A stretch of DNA of 30,727 nt, from the NCBI GenBank assembly GCA_003194525.1, contig NBIV01000412.1:1-30727 (forward strand). Direction: 5' to 3'. Below are positions 1 through 8,706 of the stretch, one piece after another. Position numbers and translations under genes: made by a program. Below the pieces are notes generated by a model, which worked only from the letters and a program-made list of their open reading frames with translations, was not told the origin of the DNA and searched no databases. The DNA is from Gracilariopsis chorda. Its lineage: Eukaryota > Rhodophyta > Florideophyceae > Gracilariales > Gracilariaceae. How positions within the stretch are numbered: the stretch's first letter is position 1; the number at the start of each line of letters is the position of its first letter.

Positions 1-944
1 TTCAGCAGGCTATCCTCGCTTTGCGAGATACACGCCAGCGTGCTGGAGAGACCGAGACCGATTACTCGGTGCGCCTTAACAAGGCTTTCCACAGATGTGG
101 TAAAAGTATACCCCGCTGGGGAGCGCAGTAACATGTTCATCGATGGTCTTGACCCGGCAATCCGGAGTTTAGTTACCCGGTATCGGGAGGAAAAGCGGAG
201 GATCACCTAGCTCGAGCTGGTCCAACACGACCGAGCGGAAGGGGATGCACTTCGTGCAAGAAACTCCGAACAATTGGTCTAAATTCGCCGAGCGTTGTTG
301 CTAGAAAGCGAAGCTTCCTCACTCCCGCTCACCGCGGATGGGAACCCTGGACAGGGATTTGATACCGTGCATTTGGTGCAGGAGGATGGCGTGTCGATAC
401 CCACCAGTGATTTACCGTCAACGACGGAGATGACCCGTGATACGGGAACGGAAGACCCCATTTTGTACAGTGGTAACTGTCGGGTTCAACCCCAACGACT
501 CCCGTTTTCAAACGGTCAATCCCGTTACCCACGGCCTGGATGGACTGACGCCCGCCCTGCGGTTCGCTTCTCCGATACTCGGAATAATAATCCGCGTGTC
601 GCGGTATTGGCTCTCATTTGCCACCTATGTTATGCCCATGGCCATACCTCCCCTCAGTGTATCTGCTCACTGAAGGATATGGCCAAGGTAGTGGCAAACT
701 ACGAGGCCCTCACTCCAGAGGATAAACGTTCCGTCCCAACGGCTTCCTACCTCCGTGCTAAAACGGACTTTTCCCATGCTCTACCACAGACCCCGCGTGC
801 GCGGCAAGCTTCATACACCCCGATTCGGGAGATCACGCAACCATCCGTTGCAACCCCGCTTATGCGGATAGAAACCCCCGTCAACGGGATGAAGCACTCG
901 TTGTCGAGGAAACCAACCCACCGCCGAAGGCGGAAAACTAACTG
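1..944 (+). pseudogene. gag: gag (C-terminal part), frameshifted, CCHC zinc knuckle
   Basis: This is the nucleocapsid end of Gag, the structural protein that packages element RNA. The first 125 bases read as a Gag-like helical segment in frame 3, ending at a stop near 127. The protein continues in frame 1 from about 133 with a Gag-like segment (MFIDGLDPAIRSLV), with in-frame stops near 208 and 280. From 295 it is open to the stop at 943. A perfect CX2CX4HX4C knuckle (CHLCYAHGHTSPQC) lies at 619-660. One frameshift and two stops make it a pseudogene. Copy 2 has the same knuckle region with a different frameshift. The open part ends in a basic tail (RRRRK), consistent with RNA binding. Confidence 0.8.
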
Positions 945-958
945 AGGGAGTCTCCCCT

Positions 959-1549
959 TTGGGAGAGGCGTCCTCAAGAACGAGGCTGTTGGCGCCCGAG
1001 GCGTCCTCGCCTCGCTCCCCGGTGAAAGTCCTCTCGAGGAAAGACACCGCTGACGCGGACTCTGCGCACCTCGGTGTGTTGCGTCGCCCGTGGATACGGA
1101 GTAAATATCCCCGGATTCCCGGTAGAGTCTTGGTCTTGGCCAAGCGCAATTATAAGGTCTATGCAGACCTTGGCCTTGATCCCCAGTTTATGGTGAGGTT
1201 TCTCACCGTCCTGGATACAGGTGCAGGCCCCAACTTTGTTGTGGATTCGTTGTTATCCCCGCTTGTGCGGTCTCGTATCCGCTCTGACGCGGTTCCCGAC
1301 ATTTCGGATGCGAACAACAATCCCTTACAAACGGTGGGCACAGTGGACCTCGTCGTGAGACTTGGTACCTCTGTGGTGAAGTTGGACTTCATCGTTTGCC
1401 GTTCATTGGCAGCACCAGTGATACTGGGATGTGATTACTGCGACAGATTTGTCGACGCCATCAGGCCCCGCCTCAGGCATGTAGAACTTGACGACGGATC
1501 GTCGGTTCCGATTGTTCGCCGCCCGCTAAAGCGGTCCTCTTGGAAATAA
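959..1549 (+). pseudogene. pol: Retropepsin-like aspartic protease domain of pol
   Basis: The product would be the protease that matures Gag and Pol. The catalytic DTGA motif is at 1214-1225, in a hydrophobic beta-strand context (VLDTGAGPNFV). The second conserved strand-loop ILGCDYCDRF lies near 1420-1450, matching the ILG(x)D/N motif of Ty3-type proteases. The frame opens 15 bases after the gag stop in a different frame, so Pol would need a frameshift or reinitiation; decay in gag prevents deciding which. The TAA at 1547 replaces a CAA present in copy 2, a C-to-T change, so this is not the natural end of the protein. The same frame resumes directly into the protease-RT linker. Confidence 0.88.
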
Positions 1550-2240
1550 GTTCCACTCCCTGCTGCGCAGGAACCACCGCCCGCGTCCCGCGAGTCCACC
1601 AAGCTCTGCGTCGCTGCCTCGGTTTCTATACCGGCTGAGTCCCAAGTCTGGGTGTAGGTAAATTCCCGTCAACACGGTCTTCGGGTTATACAACCCCTCA
1701 CCTCGTTGTACGAGAAATCCCAGCTGGCGCTGGCTAATGGAATTGTCTCCATTTCCCCGGATGTTCCTTTCCGGATATTGGTTGTCAACCTTGGCAAACA
1801 CCCCCAGTATCTGGTCAAACACCAAGTAATTGGGAGTGTAACCCCCCATCCTATGGGAATGCTGCCAACAAAGATGACAGCCGCCGATGTACTCGGAGGT
1901 ACCACCTCTTCTGGGGAGTTCGCCCCGCCGTCCGAAGACGTCAAGTGTAAGGAGGGGGAGGAAACCGCTACTTCAGAGTCGAGCATACCGAGTAACTCGG
2001 AATTGCGAACCACACCTGTTCCACAGGACAATGCTCCATCGAGCAACGACCAGATTGATCCGGAAAAAGCACTTTAAGCGCTGGACTTCAGCCACGTGCC
2101 AGAGTCGCACCGCGACAAACTCCGTACTATGTTACGAGAATTCACCACAATGTGGGATGAATCACTTGGCGAGATTAATGCAACGGAACACCGGATCGAT
2201 TTAATCCGCGGTGCGCGACCGGTTGCACAACCCCCTTACA
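1550..2240 (+). pseudogene. pol: Protease-RT linker of pol, interrupted by stops
   Basis: The stretch continues frame 2. It reads as the connecting segment typical of Ty3 polyproteins, with a GLRVIQP-like beta segment near 1680 and an ANGIVSI/VPFRILVVN segment near 1735-1795, then an acidic, Ser/Thr/Pro-rich tether, then DFSHVPES leading into RT. In-frame stops are at 1655-1657 (TAG, where copy 2 has CAG) and 2075-2077 (TAA, where copy 2 has GAA). No independent function is claimed. Its conservation in both copies shows these bases were coding in the ancestor. Confidence 0.75.
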
Positions 2241-3090
2241 GGGCAGGTCCGAAAGCTCGGGAAGAGGAGCAGTCCCAAGTGGACAAGATGCTCCACGCAG
2301 GTGTGATTGAGCCCGCTCAATCACCCTGGGCATCCCCAGTTGTACTGGCTTTAAAGGCCGACTAAACCTGGAGGTTCTGTGTCGACTAACGCCGGCTCAA
2401 TGCCGTGACTGTCAGGGACACGTACCCTATCCCTCGTATGGGAGAGTGCATTGACTCCCTTGGAGACGCCACCGTGTTCACGGCCCTTGATGCCAATTGG
2501 GGATATTGGCAAGTACCTGTCAGACAGAAGGATCGCGACAAAACCGCATTCACCTGCCACGCAGGAACGTACCGCTTCAAGCGGATGCCATTTGGGTTAA
2601 CCAACGCCCCCGCCACCTTTCAGCGTGCAGTAGATATACTACTCAACCGCTTTAAGTGGCGTACTTGTCTGGTCTACCTTGATGATATTATCATCTTCTC
2701 CAACTCGTTGGACGACCATCTCACTCACGTCCGAGAGGTGCTGACCGTACTCCGCGACGCGGGAATTACCCTCAAGTTGAGGAAATGCGAGTTTTTCACG
2801 GATACTGTGAAGTATCTGGGTCACATTATCCGTCCTGGACGGTTAGCGATCGAGAAAGCTCGAGTCAAATCCCTCGTTGAAGCGAAAGAACCCCGTACTC
2901 AAACGGAACTGCGCTCCTTTTTGGGGCTGTTCAACGTCTATCGACGGTTTATCCCGAACTTTTTGGATACTGCGGCGCCCCTAAACGCGTTGTTGCGAAA
3001 GGGGAACCCCCCAAAACTGGGAACATTTACGCCCGAGCAATCGGAAGCTTTTGACTCCTTGAAGGAGGCTGTCACATCAGCACCAATCCT
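2241..3090 (+). pseudogene. pol: Reverse transcriptase domain of pol
   Basis: This is the RNA-dependent DNA polymerase of the element. Visible Ty3 RT signatures, in order, are VIEPAQSPWASPVV (near 2307), the WRFCVD(Y)RRLN strand (near 2366-2400, broken by stops at 2363 and 2387), YPIPRM, FTALD(A)NWGYWQV with the first catalytic aspartate, FKRMPFGLTNAPATFQR, and the catalytic YLDD box at 2675-2686. The thumb region KCEFF....YLGHII and the FLGLFNVYRRFIPNF connection follow. The two TAA codons replace GGA and TAC codons seen in copy 2. Apart from them the catalytic residues are intact and the frame is open to the integrase. Confidence 0.93.
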
Positions 3091-3510
3091 ACATCTCCCA
3101 AAACTTGGGTTGCAATACTCCGTAGATACGGACTCGAGCGACTACCAAGTCGGGTGTGCTCTTTTTCAAACCACCCCCGAGGGGGAACGACATCCAATTG
3201 GTTATTGGTCGCGATCGCTCAATGTTCATGAGCGGAACTACTCCGTATCGGAGAAAGAGTGCCTCGCCGTCGTATGGGCGATGACCACTCTGCGCCCTTA
3301 CCTTATGGGAGTTCACTTCACCGTGTACACGGATCATTCCTCATTGAGGTGGTTGATGAATATCTCCGACCCGTCGGGACGCCTCATGCACTGGAGACTC
3401 CGCCTCGCGGAATATGACTTTCAAGTCATTTATAAAAAGGGTGCGCAGAACACCCAGGCCGACGCTTTGTCGCGGTTACCCACAAGTGGGGAAGCACTCC
3501 CAACGGAGGA
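3091..3510 (+). CDS. pol: RNase H domain of pol (same frame as RT)
   Basis: The domain degrades the RNA strand of the RNA-DNA hybrid during reverse transcription. The four acidic positions of Ty3-type RNase H are visible: D in YSVDTDSSD, E in SVSEKECLAVVWA, D in VYTDHSSLRW, and D in QADALSRLP near 3457-3480. The length of about 130 residues is normal. No stop or frameshift falls inside the domain, but it sits in a broken polyprotein, so it is unlikely to be made as a functional protein. A flexible acidic stretch of about 90 residues (to about 3700) separates it from the integrase zinc finger. Confidence 0.9.
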
Positions 3511-3699
3511 TGATGAAGTCCCATGCTTCATGGCTATAGACCCGGATGATCCGGAATATGCCGTCGAGGCTAGGCCAGAAACCTGGGACGAGGATGCTGA
3601 TTTTGACGAACTACTCGCATCGCGAGATAAATCTGAGAACCCGTTACCAGGAAACTTTGTACCGGTATCACCGGAAGAAATGATCCGAGAACAATTCGG

Positions 3700-4822
3700 C
3701 GACCCATTCTGTACAAGAATTCGTGCCCGTTTCAACGGTGGTGAAGATCTCTCTTTCGGGGTAAACGACAAAGGCTACCTCGTAAGGAAGGTCGAAGCCC
3801 GCCCACACATCGTGGTACCTCATTCCCTTCAGTCGCGGGTGTTACATCTATCACACTACGCCCCCATTGGAGGTCACCCAGGTGGGAGGAAACTCTACAT
3901 AATCCTGCGAAGGGATTTCTATTGGCCCGCCATGGCGGGGGATTGCTACGCAACTGTGCGGTTCTGTAGCGAATGCGCGAAGAATCGCGTCAAGCTCCGC
4001 AAAAATGCGAAGAAGATGAAACTATTCGCCGCAAGGGCGCCACTCGAGTTTATCGCAATTGATCTTCTCGGACCACTACTCACCACAAAACGTAGAAAAA
4101 AGTTTCTACTTGTCATCACCGACCGCTTTTCTAAGCTGGTACGGACTGTCCCTCTTCGGAGGATAACCACTCTCACGGTGGCCCAGGCTCTGGTGACGCA
4201 CTGGATTTTTGTCTACGGTCCCCCTGTGGAGGTGCTCTCCGATAACGGGAAACAGTTCGTGAGCAAGTTCTTCCAGGATGTTTGTCGCATCCTGGATGTC
4301 AAGAACTTGTTCACGACTACCTACCACCCCCAGTGTAATGGGCAAGTTGAACGGTTTAACCGGACGTTACTCGCGGCGTTACGTTCCTACGTCGCTGACC
4401 ACCCAACGAATTGGGATCTCTACGCTGATGCGGTAACCTACGCGTACAATACGCAGGTACACCGGACTACCGGAGGTTCGCCATTCGAGTTGCTTCTATC
4501 TAGAACACCCCCGCCTGTTGCGCTGGAACCCCAAGCTACCTTGGACCATTTCCCATCTGTGGGTATCTACCGGCAGCAATGGAAGCAATTGATTTCCAAG
4601 CTGTTCCCCGCTGCGCGGAAGTCTATGGCACGGGCCCAAGCCGCTTACAAGCAGGATTTTGACGCTCGCTTGCGAGGAAAGACCCCCCGATTCGGGCAAA
4701 TAACTACGTCTTCATCAGGAAGGAGTACTACAACCCGGAACGGGAGAAGCGTCACAAACTCTCGCCTGTGGCGGATGGACCCTTCAAGGTCATCTCTGTT
4801 AACACCGACACTGTCGTGGTAG
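3700..4822 (+). pseudogene. pol: Integrase (HHCC finger, DD35E core), C-terminus frameshifted
   Basis: The integrase would join element DNA to the host chromosome. The N-terminal HHCC finger reads HLSHYAPIGGH followed by FCSECAK at about 3847-3980. Core catalytic residues are D at 4061-4063 (IAIDLLGP), D at 4241-4243 (LSDNGKQF) and E at 4349-4351 (GQVERFNR); the second D and the E have exactly 35 residues between them, as in the DD35E family. Near 4676 copy 1 has lost one G relative to copy 2, so the frame-2 ORF runs into unrelated codons to 4822, while the true C-terminal domain (DGPFKVISVNTDTVV) continues in frame 1. One base loss therefore separates the catalytic core from the chromodomain tail. 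Confidence 0.93.
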
Positions 4823-5988
4823 AGATGGGCGACACGCACGAACGGATTTCCCGTGATCGTGTTGCCCTTGCCCCTCCTCCCTCGTCAGAGGTAGTCCTGG
4901 ATCCAGGCAACCCGGTTTCTACGGACTCTGCAACACCGGAAGCATCCGGGAGTACTAGGCCTACGGTACTACCAAACCCCAGCCGGGGACTCTCAGACAT
5001 ACCGACTCTGTCGGAATCACCGGCTCAGCCGGGTAATTCGGGCCTCTCAGCGCCCGCCCCTACCACGTCTGCCCCACTGGCGCGCATCTATACCCGCCAG
5101 GCGGGGAATGTTATCCCTTTTCCCGCCGCTCTGTCTAAGGAGGGGGAGGAGAACACTCGTTTTCGAGGAACGATATCTCCGTCGCAACGGGAAACACACC
5201 ATAGCATACGGAACACTGACCGTGGAGCACGGAGTATGTCACGCAACACTAATCCCCCGTTCCCGGGCAGTGCTGTGCAACAGGAACCAGACGCGCAGGC
5301 CCCGCAAAAGCGGCAAATACACCGTTTGTCACGGGAAAACGAGAAGCCTCCCTCCAGTACCGCTGCAGCGGAAAGGCAATCGCCCGATCCATCCCCGGAG
5401 GCATCGCCACAAACGCGGAAAATATACCGTGCTACACGGGAAGTTGAAGCGCAACTACCGCACACCCCTGTCAGGGAAGGATCCCCGATAAGGGAGTATG
5501 GTGACGATTGCCCTCAATCCCCTCAGCAGGGCGATGCCTCGAAGCCGCCGTTGGCGGAAGTCCCCGCGGAAGCGGTTCAATCAGGTCGATCAGCCCCGCG
5601 CCCTGTGGAAAAGGGGCGCCCAGATACACCAGCGCCACTGGGAAATCCCCACACCCCTCCTGGGGAAAAAGGCAGCCAAGCCGCGGCCGAAGTTTCAGGC
5701 CCTGGCCCGCAAGCGCCGGAAACGCCTCCCGTCGTCGACGGAATTGAAGCCCCCGTTCCGAGGAATAATTTGCGCCACATCCCGCAACGCTGCGGGGAAG
5801 AACCGAGGAATTCGGAAAAAGCGTACGCCATCGCACGCTCGAAACCAGTCATACCGGACGCTGCTTCTCCGCTTGGAGACGGTGCACCGCACTTAGCGGC
5901 CAAGCCCCTGAAAAGGGTGTCATCGGCACACCTGCACGGCACCCCCCAAAGGGGAATTTTGACCAAAATACCGGTGTACCGGAGTTAG
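4680..5988 (+). pseudogene. pol: Integrase C-terminal domain plus very long Pro/Arg-rich spacer
   Basis: Frame 1 starts with the integrase C-terminal beta domain (DGPFKVIS...VVVEMGDTHERI), then runs for about 370 residues through a low-complexity stretch rich in Pro, Ala, Glu, Arg and Ser (PQAPETPP, AEVPAEAVQ). I recognise no fold. In well-known chromoviruses the chromodomain follows the integrase closely; here about 1.6 kb separates them. The stretch is crowded with 11-13 nt perfect inverted repeats, for example 5002-5014, 5020-5032, 5220-5232, 5427-5439 and 5545-5557. The frame ends at 5986-5988 after a 2-base insertion near 5930 relative to copy 2. ORFs antisense to it are reading-frame shadows. 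Confidence 0.7.
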
Positions 5989-6038
5989 CCCCAGGCAACC
6001 CGTCAGTAGCCGGGGACACCACGGCATCGCCGGAACGT

Positions 6039-6680
6039 ATGGTGCAGAGCGCTCGTGCGCCTGGCAGGGAGGCGGTTTGCCACCCAATCACCGTGTCGCA
6101 CGGGACCCCCCAGGGGATTTTGGAAATGCCGATTCCGCAGGAGCGGTCATCTTCCCGCAAACTCGCGGTTCGTGAGCTCAACCGCGAAGGCGGAACCCGA
6201 GTCCCCCGCCGACTGGCGGTTCGCCCGCAATACCGCGAAAGCGGAAATGAACCTGCCCCAATGGGGAATGAGTTGCCTGTGAAAACCGTGGCACCACACA
6301 CCCTCTTGAGGGATATCTTCCCGCATGAGCAGCGGCCGCTATCACAGCGCACGGCAACACCGGAGTTATCGCCTAACACCCTGCTAAGGGACATTATACC
6401 GCACAGCGGGCAGCCCCCGCAAGGAAGTACAACCACCACCCGGCACGGCCGGCAGGTCTACGAACGAGAGTTCGTAGTAGACCGAATTGTCGGACACACC
6501 TGGGACCAGGATGGTATTCTACAATACCGCGTCTGCTGGTACGGGTACGACCGACCCCAGTGGGGATACGTGGGAGCCAATTGAACACCTCCCACGGTCG
6601 CAGGTCCTGCGATACCACCGTCAAACGGGAACTGCAGCCCCAGCCACGCTGGTTAATGCCCAAGTTGGGTAACGTTGCCG
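6039..6680 (+). pseudogene. pol: End of spacer and chromodomain, frameshifted
   Basis: Frame 3 carries the end of the spacer and then a chromodomain from about 6451: YEREFVVDRIVGH, ILQYRVCWYGYD, and after the break EPIEHLPRSQVLRYHRQTG. The order of hydrophobic, aromatic and Trp positions matches the chromo fold (Y/F, W-x-GY, TWEP). In chromoviruses this module directs integration, often by binding histone tails. A 4-base insertion near 6548 (a gacc duplication relative to copy 2) breaks the frame just before TWEP, giving a stop at 6582. The rest of the domain, to about 6670, lies in another frame. Copy 2 lacks this lesion but has its own extra base nearby. Confidence 0.85.
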
Positions 6681-6865
6681 CGCGAGCGGAGAGCGATAGG
6701 AAAGGATAACAAGGCAAGGTCCGTCGAAGACGGGGAACTCAACCGAGAAGCACCGTTCTAAACGGGAAAGTTTATTCAAGGGAGCAGCTAGCTCCCCACA
6801 CAACCACACACTACACTAACTGGGATAGCCAGGGAAAGAAAAACCAGGAAACTGGACTAGAGGTT

Positions 6866-7513
6866 TCACTCACCCCCATCGTCCGGGGCGTAACCCCCAG
6901 CAAGGCGGTAGGCCAACGCGTCCGCCATGGTGGTGACATCCCCCGATACCTCGGCAGCGCTAAGACCGGCACCCCGGAGGAAACGTGCGATGATCTCGTT
7001 TTCATTCGCCGTCACCCCGCTGGGGATAGAAGGTCCGGCACTTGCCGCCGAAGGGTCAGCAGCCGGCTCGGCCGGAGATACCCTCTCTGGGAAAGCTTCC
7101 GCGCTAGCGCCGGTTTCCTCTACGTCCATCTCCCCGGGTTCTTCCGGTTCGTTATCGACCATTGGGTAATCCCCGCCGTATGCGCGGTAGTAGTCGTCAA
7201 AATTGACGTACCCCACTGGGTGGTTTTCCGGCACATGCCGGGGCGTATCGCGAAGCTCGCGCGCCTTCTCGGAGGAAATTTCCTGGAACTCCCAGGGGTC
7301 GAAGTAGATAAAATCCCCCGCAAGGGCGGTGTTTCTACCGAGTCCCGGACCACCGGTGTTACCGCTGCCGCCATCCAGACGACCGCTTTGCTCAAGCGGG
7401 ACCTCACTCCAGCTAACGCTGTCGATGTACCCAAGTAATTGGAAGACCTCTTCATTGTTGGCCTGGCCCCCAAGGGGGATGCGAAGATCCAGGTTTCGGA
7501 TCGCTGCCCGCAC
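6866..7513 (-). CDS. Antisense ORF, C-terminal half (unknown, acidic)
   Basis: This 215-residue minus-strand ORF lies between chromodomain and 3' LTR of copy 1. I do not recognise its family. It starts with a likely helix (RAAIRNLDLRI), has a Gly-rich turn (GGSGNTGGPGLG), an aromatic/acidic stretch (FIYFDPWEFQEI, NFDDYYRAYGGDYP), then an acidic, Pro/Ala-rich tail and a final helix (ENEIIARFLRGAGLSAAEV). It overlaps the upstream antisense ORF by 62 bases in a different frame. Codons upstream of its first Met read FNRV directly into RAAIRN, so the two ORFs were probably one gene split by a frameshift near 7510-7530. Copy 2 lacks the whole segment. No membrane segment or known motif is visible. 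Confidence 0.5.
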   Translation of the reverse strand: MRAAIRNLDLRIPLGGQANNEEVFQLLGYIDSVSWSEVPLEQSGRLDGGSGNTGGPGLGRNTALAGDFIYFDPWEFQEISSEKARELRDTPRHVPENHPVGYVNFDDYYRAYGGDYPMVDNEPEEPGEMDVEETGASAEAFPERVSPAEPAADPSAASAGPSIPSGVTANENEIIARFLRGAGLSAAEVSGDVTTMADALAYRLAGGYAPDDGGE

Positions 7514-8543
7514 ACGGTTGAAGGAACCAGAGACGATACTGGTCGTACGCCTCGTTGAGCATATAAGCCGCAGTGCGGGCCGCCCACTCCGTAACCACTA
7601 CGGACCACAACCCCGACCGGGGATCCTGCATGAGCAGCGAACCGAGGTACGTAAGTACCGGCGGGATTTCTATGTAGCACCCCCAACAGGCTTCATGGAA
7701 GCGCCACCACTCGGGGAGTGCTACATACCGACCTAGTCGGTGAGGCGGCGCAATCCGCTCTATCTCCACGTTCTGATACGGGATAAAATACCCGAATCGG
7801 GATCGCCAACGCCGCTCGTAGCGGATGAAGTTTTGGAGAAAGTTGGACCGGTATTGCCGGGGAAGGTACCTGAACTCCGCCCGAATAATCGGTCGCTCCC
7901 AGCAAAGGGCTTCTTGCCGCGCTGCGGGGAAATTCCTCCAAGCGAGGGTCTCGAGGCGGAACAAGTTCTCGCCGTACCCAACCTCCCTGCGAGTGCGGAA
8001 GTAGCTAACGTCGAAGCCAAACTCCAGTGGGACCAGTACGTCGAATGGAGCCCGGCTCTGCCGTTGATACGCCATGCGCGTCAACGCGGTCTGTGCCGCA
8101 GCAACGGTCTCGCCCGAATTTCTTTGGAGGTGGTCACGCGGAATCGCAATCCGGTGACGCCAATCCCACGATGTGGTGACTGCTCTGGGCAGATCCCCCG
8201 GAAGGGTGTCTGAGTCATCCGCATAAGCGGTGACCAATCCCTCATTGAGGATAGCAACCGGGTGGAACCACGGGGCAAGGCGGAGACGCGACGCGTGATT
8301 CCGATTCATCGGGTTGAGCCCCACCAGGGTGTTGTAGGTTGGCCAGTTGGACACCGGAGTGGTTCCGGAGGACACCACCGAAGGTGGTAGTGCGAAGGGA
8401 TGGTCGGCTGCAGCAGCCATATTCCCCGGTTGTACCGGATTTCGATCGCCCTGAGGCAGGCGAACTGACCGAAAACCGGTGGTGTATCGCCCGAGAAGTC
8501 TCGGAGGTTGGCTGTGGTTGTTGATGTTGTTGTCGTCGTTCAT
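7452..8543 (-). CDS. Antisense ORF, N-terminal half (unknown, Arg/aromatic-rich)
   Basis: This 363-residue ORF is encoded opposite to pol. It starts with a polar Asn-rich segment (MNDDNNINN), then a middle rich in Arg and aromatic residues (NFLQNFIRYERRWRSRFGYF, with a helical look) and an amphipathic helix near the end (WAARTAAYMLNEAYDQYRLWF). I recognise no family; a nucleic-acid-binding, Gag-like or Env-like role would be guesswork, and no signal peptide or clear transmembrane helix is visible. Antisense or extra ORFs between pol and the 3' LTR are known in several plant Ty3 lineages, so the position has precedent. The frame stays open over 1.09 kb while pol carries several stops. With the overlapping downstream ORF it probably formed one protein of roughly 570-580 residues. 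Confidence 0.55.
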   Translation of the reverse strand: MNDDNNINNHSQPPRLLGRYTTGFRSVRLPQGDRNPVQPGNMAAAADHPFALPPSVVSSGTTPVSNWPTYNTLVGLNPMNRNHASRLRLAPWFHPVAILNEGLVTAYADDSDTLPGDLPRAVTTSWDWRHRIAIPRDHLQRNSGETVAAAQTALTRMAYQRQSRAPFDVLVPLEFGFDVSYFRTRREVGYGENLFRLETLAWRNFPAARQEALCWERPIIRAEFRYLPRQYRSNFLQNFIRYERRWRSRFGYFIPYQNVEIERIAPPHRLGRYVALPEWWRFHEACWGCYIEIPPVLTYLGSLLMQDPRSGLWSVVVTEWAARTAAYMLNEAYDQYRLWFLQPCAGSDPKPGSSHPPWGPGQQ

Positions 8544-8695
8544 TTCTCCCTTGTCTAGGGTGGCTGTTGTTGTCGTTTGTGCGCTTGGTGACTATGATGC
8601 AGAGGGATTTACCGGAGAACCGGAGACAGAGCACGCGCTTTTATCGCCCATTTTCGTCTGGGAATCCTCCGCGTCTGCGGTCGTTTTCCCGTCTT

Positions 8696-8704
8696 AGGGG
8701 GGGA
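8696..8704 (+). promoter_or_regulatory. Polypurine tract of copy 1
   Basis: A G-run flanked by A (aggggggga) ends two bases before the LTR start (TGAAGTGCAACG at 8707). This is where plus-strand DNA synthesis is primed in LTR elements. Copy 2 has a weaker equivalent next to its LTR (minus strand, about 24377-24389). Confidence 0.75.
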
Positions 8705-8706
8705 TA

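Noticed and set aside
279..977. Minus-strand ORFs opposite gag
   Set aside because: They mirror the coding strand, have no independent features, and gag carries the zinc knuckle on the plus strand.
4676..4830. Programmed frameshift in integrase
   Set aside because: Copy 2 is in frame across this point; copy 1 simply lost one G.
5088..5896. Several ORFs in other frames and on the opposite strand of the spacer
   Set aside because: They are shadows of the spacer; the abundance of palindromes keeps multiple frames open on both strands.
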